Shown in pieces: positions 15,784-25,522 of a DNA stretch of 64,000 bases. Origin of the DNA: Cytobacillus oceanisediminis 2691 (lineage in GTDB: Bacteria; Bacillota; Bacilli; Bacillales; Cytobacillaceae); NCBI RefSeq assembly GCF_000294775.2, contig NZ_CP015506.1, positions 1,773,501 to 1,837,500 on the forward strand, written 5' to 3'. The notes beneath the pieces are model-generated. The model searched no databases, was not told the origin of the DNA, and saw nothing but the letters and a program-made list of their open reading frames with translations. A program made the translations under genes and the position numbers. Each line of letters opens with the position of its first letter. Position 1 is the stretch's first letter.

Positions 15784-17418
15784 ATGGAGATTCTTAATCT
15801 CTCATTGCCGGCAACAAACCGGTTTGCAACAGATTATATTGCACAAACAGAAGAAATTATGCAGTTTTTTCACTATCGTTATAATTCCGACTCTGATTAT
15901 AAAGCACGGTTAGCTGAACTGAAGGGCCGGTCGTTTATGAGAAATGAACTTTCTGAATATATTGGAGAGTTTATGGATCAATTCCCTGCTTCCCCGGCTG
16001 TTCATGACTCACTAAATAAGCTGAAGCAAGAAGATAGTGCCGTGATTATCGGAGGGCAGCAGGCAGGTATTTTGACGGGACCCCTATATACTATACATAA
16101 AATCATCTCAATCATAAATCTTGCAAAACAGCAGGAAAGTAAGCTGGGAATCCCTGTTGTTCCGGTATTCTGGATTGCGGGGGAGGATCATGATTATCAG
16201 GAAGTAAATCATATTTTCATCGAGAAGAATAATAAAATGGAAAAAATGACTTATCCTGAAAAAGTTTTAGAGAAGAAGATGGTTTCAAATATCCCTTTGA
16301 ACCGTGAAAAATGCAGGGCATGGGTGGAAGACATCATTGAGACTTTCGGAGAGACGGAACATACAAAAGACCTTCTTTTGAGTTTAGAAGGAATTATTAT
16401 GCATTCACAAACCTATGTGGAGTTCTTTGCCGGCATTATTATGCATTTATTTAAAGAAACAGGGCTTCTTCTGGTTGATTCAGGTGACCAAAAGCTTCGC
16501 AGACTTGAAAGCAGCATTTTTGGCAAACAGATCAAAGGTTTTGAAGATATCACAAAGCGTGTGAAAAGCCAGCAGCAAAACTTGGAGAATGCCGGGTTTC
16601 CAAATGCTATTGACTTAAGTGAAAATGCTGCAAACCTATTTTATTATGATGAAAAGCATAAAGAAAGAATACTTTTGGAGTTCAATCAGGAAAAAAAGGT
16701 ATTTACCGGTAGGGAACAAACTCACGAGTTCTCAATGAATGAGCTCCTGGAGATTTCAGAAAATCATCCCGAACGACTAAGCAATAATGTGGTGACAAGG
16801 CCTATCACACAGGAATGCCTGTTTCCGGTTCTTTCCTTTATAGCCGGTCCTGGCGAAATTGCCTATTGGGCTGAACTAAAAATGGCATTTGAATGGTTTG
16901 GAATGAAAATGCCTCCGATTATGCCCCGTTTAAATATCACTATCTTAGAACGTTCTGTGGAAAGTGATTTGAGAGAATTAGGACTTGATTTGCAGGGCGT
17001 GCTTGAATCAGGCACGAAAGCAGAGAAAGATGAGTATCTGAGGAGTATTAAAAATGAAAGCATAGAAGCCCAATTCCAAAAAACAAAAGCTCAAGTAAAA
17101 CAAAACTATGAGCTAATCGAAGAACTTACAATGAAAGAGGTTCACGCCCTTCTTCCTATGTTAAAGAAAAATGAAGATCTTTTAATAAGGCAGATAGATT
17201 TCATGGAGAATAAAATCCAGAAGTCCATCCAGCAAAAACATGAAGTAATCATTATGAAATATGAAAAAGCTGAAAACTCACTGAGGCCGGGTGGAGTTCC
17301 TCAGGAGAGAGTTTGGAATGTTCTCTATTACCTTAATAAATATGGGATGAATTTCCTTGAAGAATTGATTGAGTACTCCTTTCATTTCGATGGGACACAC
17401 AAAGTCATAAAAATTTAA
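15784..17418 (+). CDS. bshC: Bacillithiol synthase BshC
   Basis: Adds cysteine to GlcN-malate, the last step of bacillithiol synthesis, the low-molecular-weight thiol of Bacilli. 544 residues. Family signatures visible are IGGQQAGILTGPLYTIHKI (about 86-104), VFWIAGEDHDYQEVNHIF (about 130-147) and FIAGPGEIAYWAELK in the middle. A long coiled coil (about 415-500) marks the C-terminal part, as in the B. subtilis structure. ATG 15784 follows AAAGGAAG. Single gene with its own extended -10 promoter and a terminator behind it; bshA/bshB are not in the window. Confidence 0.95.
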   Translation: MEILNLSLPATNRFATDYIAQTEEIMQFFHYRYNSDSDYKARLAELKGRSFMRNELSEYIGEFMDQFPASPAVHDSLNKLKQEDSAVIIGGQQAGILTGPLYTIHKIISIINLAKQQESKLGIPVVPVFWIAGEDHDYQEVNHIFIEKNNKMEKMTYPEKVLEKKMVSNIPLNREKCRAWVEDIIETFGETEHTKDLLLSLEGIIMHSQTYVEFFAGIIMHLFKETGLLLVDSGDQKLRRLESSIFGKQIKGFEDITKRVKSQQQNLENAGFPNAIDLSENAANLFYYDEKHKERILLEFNQEKKVFTGREQTHEFSMNELLEISENHPERLSNNVVTRPITQECLFPVLSFIAGPGEIAYWAELKMAFEWFGMKMPPIMPRLNITILERSVESDLRELGLDLQGVLESGTKAEKDEYLRSIKNESIEAQFQKTKAQVKQNYELIEELTMKEVHALLPMLKKNEDLLIRQIDFMENKIQKSIQQKHEVIIMKYEKAENSLRPGGVPQERVWNVLYYLNKYGMNFLEELIEYSFHFDGTHKVIKI

Positions 17419-17437
17419 TATTCGCCATTATTCTTCG

Positions 17438-17469
17438 GACCTTTTCCATACGGATGAGGTCTTTTTTTT
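17438..17469 (+). terminator. Terminator after bshC
   Basis: Short hairpin GACCT..TCC/GGA..AGGTC followed by eight Ts. The stem is weak but the T tract is strong. Confidence 0.6.
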
Positions 17470-17617
17470 GATGAAAAAAGATGAAATCCCTTTATATCCT
17501 GACTATTCCCCAGCGTGAAAATCTGTGAAAAGCATAGTAAAGAATTTAAAGAAAATGTAATAAAAAGACGAACGGAAAATGGGGGAATACCTTATGGGAA
17601 GCAGGATTTTATATGAA

Positions 17618-17695
17618 GTGGTAGAATAATTAAAAACATGTGGAGGAAAGTGGGGGATTGTGGTACATTTGAGTTAGAAAGTGGGTGCAGTGGGT
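17618..17695 (+). promoter_or_regulatory. MraZ operator array upstream of mraZ
   Basis: GTGG-type hexamers GTGGAG (17640), GTGGGG (17650) and GTGGTA (17660) start exactly 10 bp apart. Further GTGGTA (17618) and GTGGGT (17681, 17690) copies flank them. MraZ proteins bind short GTGG/TGGG-type direct repeats at about 10-bp phase in front of their own gene, so this is the predicted autorepression site of the dcw operon. The last copies overlap the mraZ ribosome-binding region. Confidence 0.65.
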
Positions 17696-18127
17696 ATGTT
17701 CATGGGTGAGTTCCATCACAACGTTGATAATAAAGGCCGTCTCATCGTGCCATCCAAATTTCGTGATAACTTGGGTGAAACATTTGTTTTGACACGCGGA
17801 CTTGATCAATGTTTGTTTGGCTACCCCATGGATGAGTGGAGGCAGCTTGAAGAAAAATTAAAGGGCCTTCCGCTTACCAAAAAAGATGCCCGTGCATTTA
17901 CCCGTTTTTTCTTTTCAGGTGCCACTGAATGTGAAATTGATAAACAAGGAAGAATAAATATTGCTTCCCCTCTTCTGCAATATGCAAAATTGGAAAAAGA
18001 ATGTGTAGTGCTGGGCGTTTCCAATCGGATCGAGATATGGAGCAAAAATCTTTGGGAAGATTATTTTGCAGAATCAGAGGAATCTTTTGCTGATATTGCG
18101 GAAAACATGATTGGGTTTGATATATAA
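17696..18127 (+). CDS. mraZ: Transcriptional regulator MraZ
   Basis: AbrB-like double SpoVT/MraZ fold, 143 residues, first gene of the dcw cluster. It binds direct repeats in its own leader and represses mraZ and downstream genes; in B. subtilis it sets the FtsL level. Both halves of the duplicated motif are visible: [16 protein letters not shown] and [19 protein letters not shown] 17696 (MFMGEF) is the family start; the ribosome-binding site GTGGGTGCAGTGGG is purine-rich but not canonical and coincides with MraZ boxes. An alternative GTG at 17681 would add five non-conserved residues. Confidence 0.95.
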   Translation: MFMGEFHHNVDNKGRLIVPSKFRDNLGETFVLTRGLDQCLFGYPMDEWRQLEEKLKGLPLTKKDARAFTRFFFSGATECEIDKQGRINIASPLLQYAKLEKECVVLGVSNRIEIWSKNLWEDYFAESEESFADIAENMIGFDI

Positions 18128-18176
18128 TGGGAATGTTTTAGTAATATAATTTCCCATGATACAAAGATATTTGTTT

Positions 18177-18213
18177 AGCTCCAGGTGCCATTAATGCATC
18201 TCGTGCTTCTCGG
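18177..18213 (+). repeat. Possible degenerate copy of the 68-bp hairpin repeat
   Basis: TAGCTCCAGGTGCC and CTCGTGCTTCTC resemble the two ends of the repeats at 32158 and 39250 (TAGCTCCAGCGCC and CTTGTGCTTTTC), with the middle shortened. Like those copies it stops just before a ribosome-binding site, here that of rsmH. Chance similarity is possible. Confidence 0.3.
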
Positions 18214-18238
18214 ATTGGAAAGGTGGATTCATACAACA

Positions 18239-19171
18239 ATGTTTGAACATACAACAGTACTATTAAAAGAAACAGTAGAAGGCTTAAATATCCATCCTGA
18301 TGGAGTGTATGTGGATTGTACGCTGGGCGGTGCAGGCCACAGCGAATTAATTCTTTCCCAGCTGTCTGAAAAGGGAAAGCTGTATGCATTTGACCAGGAT
18401 GACACAGCGATTGCTCACGCAAAAGAAAAACTGGCTGAATATGGTGACAGAATTACGATCATCAAAAGTAATTTCAAGTATCTTCAGGAAGAGCTTGCAA
18501 ACCTGGGTGTGTCAAAAGTAGATGGTGTTTTATATGACCTTGGCGTTTCATCACCTCAATTGGATACACCTGAAAGAGGTTTCAGCTATCATAATGATGC
18601 CCCGCTTGATATGAGAATGGATACAGGCGCTGACATTTCCGCTTATGACGTAGTAAACAGATGGGAATATGGTGAACTTGTGAAAATCTTCTTCAGATAC
18701 GGAGAAGAGAAATTCTCGAAGCAAATTGCGAGGAAGATTGAAGCGGCCAGGGAAGTTTCCCCGATAGAAACAACAGGCCAGCTGGTTGAGCTGATTAAAG
18801 AGGCAATACCTGCTCCTGCCAGACGAAAAGGCGGGCATCCCGCCAAGCGTGTATTTCAGGCCATTAGAATAGCTGTTAATGATGAACTTGGTGTATTTGA
18901 GGATTCTCTTCACCAGGCTATTGACATATTAAATCCCAATGGAAGAATCAGCGTGATCACGTTTCATTCACTGGAGGATCGGATTTGTAAAGCGGCATTT
19001 AAAAAAGCCAGTGAAACACCAAATCTTCCTCCCGGCCTCCCGATTATTCCAGATGAATATAAACCAATCTTAAAGCTCATTAACAGAAAGCCGATTCTGC
19101 CTTCAGAAGAAGAGCTGGAACACAATAATCGGGCAAGGTCCGCTAAACTGAGAATAGCAGAGAAGCTTTAA
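18239..19171 (+). CDS. rsmH: 16S rRNA (cytosine-1402-N4)-methyltransferase RsmH
   Basis: Methylates N4 of C1402 in 16S rRNA near the P site, using SAM. 310 residues. Motifs: [16 protein letters not shown] start, [18 protein letters not shown] site at about 22-36, [14 protein letters not shown] and [16 protein letters not shown] in the middle, [10 protein letters not shown] near the end. ATG 18239 is chosen by homology; the purine-rich site GGAAAGGTGG is 12 bases upstream, a little far. An in-frame start at 18185 would add poorly conserved residues. The 111 bp from mraZ hold a possible degenerate repeat. Confidence 0.95.
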   Translation: MFEHTTVLLKETVEGLNIHPDGVYVDCTLGGAGHSELILSQLSEKGKLYAFDQDDTAIAHAKEKLAEYGDRITIIKSNFKYLQEELANLGVSKVDGVLYDLGVSSPQLDTPERGFSYHNDAPLDMRMDTGADISAYDVVNRWEYGELVKIFFRYGEEKFSKQIARKIEAAREVSPIETTGQLVELIKEAIPAPARRKGGHPAKRVFQAIRIAVNDELGVFEDSLHQAIDILNPNGRISVITFHSLEDRICKAAFKKASETPNLPPGLPIIPDEYKPILKLINRKPILPSEEELEHNNRARSAKLRIAEKL

Positions 19172-19225
19172 GGGATTACGAATACTCATGTAGAGAATAA
19201 ATAAAAAATTTACAGGAGGGGAATT

Positions 19226-19588
19226 ATGAGCAATTTAGCCCGAAAAATTCAAGAAGAAAAACAATTTGATATCCAAACCCAGCCCGTTCCAGCTCCCAAG
19301 AAATTATCAAAAAAGTCATGGCTTTCCCCCGGGGAAAAAATACTGGGACTTGCTTTCACTGGCATTGTTTGTTTTGGTGCTGTACAAATGGTTTCAAACC
19401 AGGCAGCCATATACGAAGTGAATAAAGAAATTCAGCAAACAGAAGAAGCAATCCAAACGCAGAATAAAGTGAATACAGATCTCAAAATGCAAGTGGGCGA
19501 ATTAAGTACATACGAGCGCATTAAAGAAAAAGCTGAGGAAATGGGACTTAAATTCAGCGGAAATAATGTCAAGGTAGTGGAAGATTAA
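19226..19588 (+). CDS. ftsL: Cell division protein FtsL
   Basis: Bitopic divisome protein, 120 residues: basic cytoplasmic N terminus (1-40), one membrane span (about 41-58) and an extracellular coiled coil (about 62-105), the usual FtsL plan. It forms a complex with DivIB and DivIC, recruits PBP2B and is unstable and rate-limiting for division in B. subtilis. ATG 19226 follows AGGAGGGG. Its TAA overlaps the pbpB ATG by one base. Confidence 0.93.
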   Translation: MSNLARKIQEEKQFDIQTQPVPAPKKLSKKSWLSPGEKILGLAFTGIVCFGAVQMVSNQAAIYEVNKEIQQTEEAIQTQNKVNTDLKMQVGELSTYERIKEKAEEMGLKFSGNNVKVVED

Positions 19589-21810
19589 TGAAGAAACAGC
19601 CAAATATCAATTTTGGAGCAGCGATATTATTTTTAATATTCAGCCTGCTCTTTTTTGTATTAATTTTCCGCTTTGTTTCCATTCAGGTTACAGGGGAAGC
19701 AGCGGGACATGCACTTGCGGCAAAAGCTCAGCAAAAATATGAACGTGAAAAGACAATTCAAGCCAAAAGGGGTACTATCTATGACCGCAATGGTGAAGTC
19801 ATTGCCGAGGATACTATTTCCTACAAGCTTGTAGCAATCCTTGACAAAAGTATGAAGCCGGATTATGTGAAAGACCCTGAAAAAACAGCAGCGGCGCTTT
19901 CGAAAGCAATCGATCTGGAAGAGTCGGAGATATATAGAATCTTAACGAAGAAAACAGAAAAAGGGGACCCGCCATTCCAGGTTGAATTTGGTAAAGAAGG
20001 GCGCGATCTTCCGTTAAAGACAAAAAGAGAAATTGAAGATATGAATTTACCGGGAATTACATTCATAACTGATTCCAAACGGTTCTACCCAAATGGCGTC
20101 TTCGCCTCGCATTTAGTCGGATATGTTGAAAAGAAAAAATCGAAGACGAATAAGACCGATACAGTAGGGATGCTGGGTCTTGAACAGAGTTTGAATGATG
20201 TGCTTACAGGAAAAGATGGAAAGTTCAGCTATGAAAGCGATATATGGGGCTATCTCCTTCCAAATGGAGATCAAAAAATCCAGCCGGCTCAAAATGGCAA
20301 AGATGTGTATTTGACAATCGATAAGAAAATCCAGACTTTCCTCGAAGATTCCATGAATAAAGTAGACGAAGAGTATAAGCCGAAAAAGATGGTTGCTGTT
20401 GTCGCGGATGCCAAAACGGGTGAGATTTTGGCAATGGGACAGAGGCCATCCTTCCACCCGAAAACAAAGGAAGGCATTGAAGAGACGTGGCATAATGAAG
20501 TGATCGAAAACTCATTTGAGCCCGGCTCAACTATGAAGATCTTTACTTTGGCTGCAGCCATTGAGGAGGGAGAATTTGATCCGAATGAATGGTATAAATC
20601 AGGAAGTTATAAAGTAACAGAAAATTCACCGGCTATACGCGACCATAACCAGGGACGGGGCTGGGGGTCCATTACTTACCTTGAAGGCGTTCAGCGTTCG
20701 TCGAACGTGGCTTTCGCGAAAATAGTTAAAGAGAAGCTTGGTTATGAAAAATACAGGGAATATATAACAAAGTTTGGATTTGAAAATCCAACTGGAATTG
20801 ACCTGCCGAATGAAACAGGCGGAAAAATAGCTTACGAGTGGCCGCTTGATAAGGTAACTACCGGATTCGGGCAAGGTTCTGCCATTACGCCGATTCAGCA
20901 GGTACAGGCAGCTACTGCCATTGCAAATGACGGCAAAATGATGAAGCCTCATGTGATCAGCAGTATTGTTGATGGTGATAAAAATGAAGTATTAAAAAAA
21001 ACAAAGCCGGAAGTGAAGGGGAATCCAGTTTCAGCAGAAACGGCCAAGAAAACAAGGGATATCCTGGAAACGGTTGTGTCTTCTGAAAACGGAACGGGTT
21101 ACAAAAGGTATAATATTGAGGGCTACAAGGTTGCCGGAAAAACGGGGACTGCCCAAATCCCTGACCCAAATGGCGGAGGATATTTAACTGGGCATGAAAA
21201 TTTTATCTTCTCCTTTTTAGGCATGGCGCCAAAAGATGATCCTGAACTGATCATCTATGTAGCTGTCCAGCAGCCGGATATTGACCTGAGTACAAACGGT
21301 GCAGAGCCGGTTTCCAAGATTTTTACACCGGTTATGAAAAGCAGTCTTCAATATTTAAATATCGAGCCGGCAAAGGAACTGAAGGCGAACTCTGAACAGG
21401 CACCTGAAGTGGAAGGGAAAACAGTTGAGGAAGCAAAAGCAGAATTGAAAAAGTCCGGTTTTGAAGCTATTGTACTGGGAAAGGGAAGCAAGGTTGAAAG
21501 ACAGGTCCCTGGAAATATGTACAATTTGCTGGAAGGAGAACGAGTAATCTTAAAGACTGAAGGCGATTTAACAGTGCCCGATATGAATGGATGGTCGCTG
21601 AGGGACGTTATGAAGGTGGCAAAGCTTGCTGACTTAAAGCTGAATACTGTAGGAAGCGGATATGTGGTGAAGCAAAATCTGAAGGCTGGTTCTGCACTCA
21701 GGGAAGGTGACTATTTAATCGTCGAACTTGAGCCGCCTGCAGAGAAATATAATGAGGAAAATGCACAATCAGAAGAGCAGCAGGAAGAAGAGGAAGCAGT
21801 GCTGGATTAA
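19588..21810 (+). CDS. pbpB: Penicillin-binding protein 2B (divisome transpeptidase)
   Basis: Class B PBP of vegetative septation (FtsI family), 740 residues. One N-terminal membrane anchor (about 10-32), dimerisation domain with RGTIYDRNGEVIAEDT, transpeptidase domain with nucleophile Ser314 in STMK (314-317), SSN at 371-373 and KTG at 518-520, then two C-terminal PASTA domains (about 610-725) and an acidic tail. All catalytic motifs are intact. It partners FtsL, DivIB and the SEDS glycosyltransferase FtsW, whose gene is not here. Followed by a hairpin before spoVD. Confidence 0.96.
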   Translation: MKKQPNINFGAAILFLIFSLLFFVLIFRFVSIQVTGEAAGHALAAKAQQKYEREKTIQAKRGTIYDRNGEVIAEDTISYKLVAILDKSMKPDYVKDPEKTAAALSKAIDLEESEIYRILTKKTEKGDPPFQVEFGKEGRDLPLKTKREIEDMNLPGITFITDSKRFYPNGVFASHLVGYVEKKKSKTNKTDTVGMLGLEQSLNDVLTGKDGKFSYESDIWGYLLPNGDQKIQPAQNGKDVYLTIDKKIQTFLEDSMNKVDEEYKPKKMVAVVADAKTGEILAMGQRPSFHPKTKEGIEETWHNEVIENSFEPGSTMKIFTLAAAIEEGEFDPNEWYKSGSYKVTENSPAIRDHNQGRGWGSITYLEGVQRSSNVAFAKIVKEKLGYEKYREYITKFGFENPTGIDLPNETGGKIAYEWPLDKVTTGFGQGSAITPIQQVQAATAIANDGKMMKPHVISSIVDGDKNEVLKKTKPEVKGNPVSAETAKKTRDILETVVSSENGTGYKRYNIEGYKVAGKTGTAQIPDPNGGGYLTGHENFIFSFLGMAPKDDPELIIYVAVQQPDIDLSTNGAEPVSKIFTPVMKSSLQYLNIEPAKELKANSEQAPEVEGKTVEEAKAELKKSGFEAIVLGKGSKVERQVPGNMYNLLEGERVILKTEGDLTVPDMNGWSLRDVMKVAKLADLKLNTVGSGYVVKQNLKAGSALREGDYLIVELEPPAEKYNEENAQSEEQQEEEEAVLD

Positions 21811-21814
21811 ATTA

Positions 21815-21846
21815 GAACGTACTGCCGGATGAGCGGCAGTGCGTTC
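21815..21846 (+). terminator. Hairpin between pbpB and spoVD
   Basis: 12-bp stem GAACG.ACTGCCG/CGGCAGT.CGTTC with one mismatch and a short T-poor tail. It may attenuate vegetative transcription before the sporulation gene spoVD. Confidence 0.5.
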
Positions 21847-21907
21847 TATTCATTTATGTACAAGCATATATTGGAACGAGCCATAATCTAAGGAGGTTCG
21901 TCCGTAC

Positions 21908-23824
21908 ATGCGTGTTTCAAATGTAACCGTTCGAAAACGGCTGACTGTAGCGTTGTTTGTTGGTATTCTCGTTTTTTTTATTATTGATTTGCGTCTTGGA
22001 TATGTTCAATTCTTTCTGGGGAATTTGCTTACAGATGGTGCAAAGGAACTATGGAGCAGAGACATCCCTTTCGAACCGGAAAGAGGAGAAATCGTCGACC
22101 GCAACGGTATTCCACTGGCTACGAATGTCAGTGCTCCAACTGTCTATGTTGTACCCAGGCAAATAAAAGATCCTGCTGATGCTGCAGAGAAATTGGCTGC
22201 GGTGCTGAATATGTCAAAAGAAAAAGCTTACCAGCTGATCACCAAAAGAGAATCAAGTGTGAAAATCCCTGAAGGCCGAAAAATTTCCCATGAAAAAGCG
22301 AAAGAAATCCGTGCACTGGAAATTGAAGGCATATACATTGGTGAAGATTCAAAACGCCATTACCCTTTCGGGAATTATCTCTCACATGTTTTGGGGTTTT
22401 CGGGAATTGATAATCAGGGTCTTATGGGGCTGGAATTATATTATGATGAAGAACTAAAAGGAAAAAAAGGATCTGTTAAGTTTTATGCGAATGCAAAGGG
22501 AGAACGGATGAACGATATGGCGGATGACTACAAGCCGCCGGTTGATGGTATGGATTTAAAGCTCACTATCGATTCCAAGATTCAGACAATCGTAGAAAGG
22601 GAGCTTGATATTGCTCAGGCTGAATACAACCCTGATGGAATAATAGCAATTGCCATGAATCCAAATAACGGGGAAGTTCTTGCCATGGCCAGCAGGCCTG
22701 ATTTTGACCCTGCGAATTTTAGGAATGTACCCCCGGAAATTTACAACCGCAACCTGCCAATCTGGAGTACATACGAGCCTGGTTCTACATTCAAAATCAT
22801 CACTCTGGCAGCTGCGTTAGAAGAGGGCAAGGTAGACTTGGAAAAGGATCATTTTCATGATCCGGGATCTGTTGAAGTTGGCGGTGCAAGACTAAGATGC
22901 TGGAAAAAGGGCGGCCATGGCAGCCAGACTTATTTGGAAGTAGTTCAGAATTCCTGTAACCCTGGTTTTGTAGAGCTCGGTGAGCGATTAGGCAAAGATA
23001 AACTGTTTAAATACATCCGCGACTTTGGATTCGGAGAAAAGACCGGTATCGACCTGCAGGGCGAAGGGAAAGGGATTCTATTTAATCTCGACCGGGTTGG
23101 CCCAGTTGAGCAGGCAACTACTGCTTTTGGACAGGGAGTTTCTGTGACTCCGATTCAGCAGGTAGCAGCCATTTCGGCTGCCGTTAATGGGGGAACATTA
23201 TATACCCCTTATATAGCCAAAGAGCTTATTAATCCGGCTACCGGGGAAATATTAATGAAAAAATCACCTGATGCAAAGAGAAAAGTAATATCAAAGGAAA
23301 CATCAGATGAAATCCGAAAAGCGCTTGAATCAGTTGTGGCAAAAGGGTCGGGGAAAAAGGCCTTTGTAGACGGGTACCGTGTAGGCGGTAAAACTGGAAC
23401 TGCACAAAAAGCGCAAAACGGCCGTTACCTGGAAAATAACCATATTGTATCATTTATAGGATTCGCACCTGCAGATGATCCGCAGCTTGTTGTTTATGTG
23501 GCTGTGGATAATCCAAAAGGAACTATTCAATTTGGCGGGGTAGTTGCTGCTCCAATTGTCGGAGAGATCATGGGGGACAGCTTGCGGGCGATGGGTGTAA
23601 AGCCGCGGAAAAATCAAATTGAAAAAGAACTGACATGGATGGATTCACCAATGATTGAAGTTCCTGATATGGTCGGCCTGACAAAGAAGGATCTGGGTGA
23701 GCTCTACCTTAACCTGAAAATTGATGCGAGCGGCACAGGAAATACAGTGGTCAAGCAAACGCCTCAGCCTGGCATCAAGTTAAAGGAAGGTTCAACGATC
23801 CGGCTGTATTTTGACGACAAATAA
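21908..23824 (+). CDS. spoVD: Sporulation-specific penicillin-binding protein SpoVD
   Basis: Class B PBP needed for spore cortex peptidoglycan, acting with the SEDS protein SpoVE in the outer forespore membrane. 638 residues: membrane anchor (about 10-30), dimerisation domain with RGEIVDRNGIPLATN, transpeptidase with Ser293 in STFK, SCN at 349-351 and KTG at 495-497, and a single C-terminal PASTA domain. The one PASTA domain distinguishes it from PBP2B just upstream, of which it is a paralogue. ATG 21908 follows TAAGGAGG. In B. subtilis it is SigmaE-controlled; I saw no convincing SigmaE promoter here. Confidence 0.95.
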   Translation: MRVSNVTVRKRLTVALFVGILVFFIIDLRLGYVQFFLGNLLTDGAKELWSRDIPFEPERGEIVDRNGIPLATNVSAPTVYVVPRQIKDPADAAEKLAAVLNMSKEKAYQLITKRESSVKIPEGRKISHEKAKEIRALEIEGIYIGEDSKRHYPFGNYLSHVLGFSGIDNQGLMGLELYYDEELKGKKGSVKFYANAKGERMNDMADDYKPPVDGMDLKLTIDSKIQTIVERELDIAQAEYNPDGIIAIAMNPNNGEVLAMASRPDFDPANFRNVPPEIYNRNLPIWSTYEPGSTFKIITLAAALEEGKVDLEKDHFHDPGSVEVGGARLRCWKKGGHGSQTYLEVVQNSCNPGFVELGERLGKDKLFKYIRDFGFGEKTGIDLQGEGKGILFNLDRVGPVEQATTAFGQGVSVTPIQQVAAISAAVNGGTLYTPYIAKELINPATGEILMKKSPDAKRKVISKETSDEIRKALESVVAKGSGKKAFVDGYRVGGKTGTAQKAQNGRYLENNHIVSFIGFAPADDPQLVVYVAVDNPKGTIQFGGVVAAPIVGEIMGDSLRAMGVKPRKNQIEKELTWMDSPMIEVPDMVGLTKKDLGELYLNLKIDASGTGNTVVKQTPQPGIKLKEGSTIRLYFDDK

Positions 23825-23837
23825 GAATAGGACTGAG

Positions 23838-23870
23838 GGCGGCATTATCCTGCGCCGCCTGAATTTTTTT
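23838..23870 (+). terminator. Terminator after spoVD
   Basis: GGCGGC/GCCGCC stem (23838-23843 with 23854-23859) followed by AATTTTTTT. The remaining ~190 bp before murE hold no clear promoter by eye. Confidence 0.75.
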
Positions 23871-24060
23871 GTTTGTAAGGAAACTGCAACATACTTTCAG
23901 GGTTTGGGTTCTATATATTAAATAGCTAAAAAAGCAATTATCATGTACAATATATATCGCCATCATATAGAATGTTAGTTTGAGAACTTAGAAATGAATA
24001 TGACAAGAGGCAGTAAAAAAGGATTAGATTGTTCTGTTTAACACGAGAGGATTGGTAGAC

Positions 24061-25521
24061 ATGGAATTACATAAATTGCTGCGATTTTTGCAGCCATATA
24101 TGACTTTTAAAGGGGAAAACCCGGAAATTACAGCGATTGTTAACGATAACCGGAAAGTTACACCTGGAAGTCTGTTTGTTTGTATTGAGGGCTATACGGT
24201 GGATGGCCACGATTTTGCGGCTTCTGCTGCCAAAAAAGGTGCAGCAGCAGTCATTGCCCAAAGAGAATTGGATTTGGATATCCCGGTTATAGTGGTAAAG
24301 AATACAAAACGGGCCATGGCTGTGCTGGCTGATGCTTTTTATGGACAGCCGAGCAAGCAGCTTCATTTAATTGGCATAACAGGAACCAATGGCAAAACAA
24401 CAACAAGCCATTTAATAGAGAAGATCCTTGCTGATGCAGGAAGGAAAACCGGCTTAATTGGCACGATGTATACGAAGATTGCCGATGAAACCTTTGAAGT
24501 GAAAAATACCACTCCTGAAAGTTTGACTCTGCAAAGCACATTTAGAAAAATGGCAGATGCAGGTGTAGATTCAGCCGTAATGGAAGTGTCTTCACATGCA
24601 CTTGATGAAGGACGCATTCATGGGTGTGATTTTAATATAGCCGTATTTACAAACCTGACTCAGGATCATCTGGATTATCACAAAACAATGGATGAATACA
24701 GGAGAGCAAAAGGGCTGCTTTTTGCCCAGCTCGGAAGCTCCTATAATCATGAAGAGCCGAAATATGCCATTTTAAACTCAGATGACCCTGCTTCTGCAGA
24801 ATATGAAAAATCGACGGCAGCTCATGTCATTTCCTATGGAATTGATCAGGAAGCTGACCTTCGGGCAATTAATATTCAGATGACTTCTGGCGGGACAGAA
24901 TTTGACTTAATCTCTCCATTTGGAAAGCATAAAGTTTCTCTGAAAATGATAGGCAAATTCAGCATCTATAATGTCCTTGCCAGCATAGGTGCAGGGATCG
25001 CTTCAGGGATATCAATCTCGCAAATCATCAAATCTGCTGAAGAAGTTAAAGGCGTAGCAGGCAGATTTGAAACCGTAGATGCAGGTCAGGATTTTTCTGT
25101 GATTGTTGATTATTCACATACTCCTGACAGCCTGAAAAATGCTTTGGAAACGGTAAAGCAATTTGCCCTGAAACGCATTTTTACCATCGTGGGATGCGGA
25201 GGAGACAGGGACAGATCCAAGCGGCCGCTAATGGCTGAAATTGCATGCCAGTACAGTACAGACCCAATCTTTACTTCTGATAATCCCCGAAGTGAAGACC
25301 CAATCCAAATCCTTAGGGATATGGAAGAGGGAGTAAAAGGTGAAAGTTATAAAACAATCGCCGATCGAAAAGAGGCCATTCACTATGCCGTGAAAAATGC
25401 CAGTAAAGGAGACGTTATTTTAATAGCTGGCAAGGGCCATGAGACATATCAGCAGGTAGGGAACCAGGTTTTCGACTTTGATGACCGTCTTGTCGCAAAA
25501 GAGGCTATAGAGGAGCGATAA
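24061..25521 (+). CDS. murE: UDP-MurNAc-L-Ala-D-Glu:meso-diaminopimelate ligase MurE
   Basis: Adds the third residue of the peptidoglycan stem peptide in the cytoplasm. 486 residues. N-terminal UDP-MurNAc-binding domain (1-95), P-loop [17 protein letters not shown] (about 105-121) and C-terminal domain with SDNPRSEDP. The DNPR motif marks specificity for meso-diaminopimelate rather than lysine, as expected for Bacillus. ATG 24061 follows GAGAGG; an upstream in-frame TTG (24052) is less likely. The next gene starts one base after its stop. Confidence 0.96.
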   Translation: MELHKLLRFLQPYMTFKGENPEITAIVNDNRKVTPGSLFVCIEGYTVDGHDFAASAAKKGAAAVIAQRELDLDIPVIVVKNTKRAMAVLADAFYGQPSKQLHLIGITGTNGKTTTSHLIEKILADAGRKTGLIGTMYTKIADETFEVKNTTPESLTLQSTFRKMADAGVDSAVMEVSSHALDEGRIHGCDFNIAVFTNLTQDHLDYHKTMDEYRRAKGLLFAQLGSSYNHEEPKYAILNSDDPASAEYEKSTAAHVISYGIDQEADLRAINIQMTSGGTEFDLISPFGKHKVSLKMIGKFSIYNVLASIGAGIASGISISQIIKSAEEVKGVAGRFETVDAGQDFSVIVDYSHTPDSLKNALETVKQFALKRIFTIVGCGGDRDRSKRPLMAEIACQYSTDPIFTSDNPRSEDPIQILRDMEEGVKGESYKTIADRKEAIHYAVKNASKGDVILIAGKGHETYQQVGNQVFDFDDRLVAKEAIEER

Positions 25522-25522
25522 A

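Noticed and set aside
19588-23824. Two adjacent class B PBPs considered as a recent tandem duplication
   Set aside because: They are the long-established pair pbpB and spoVD, with different PASTA numbers and low sequence identity.
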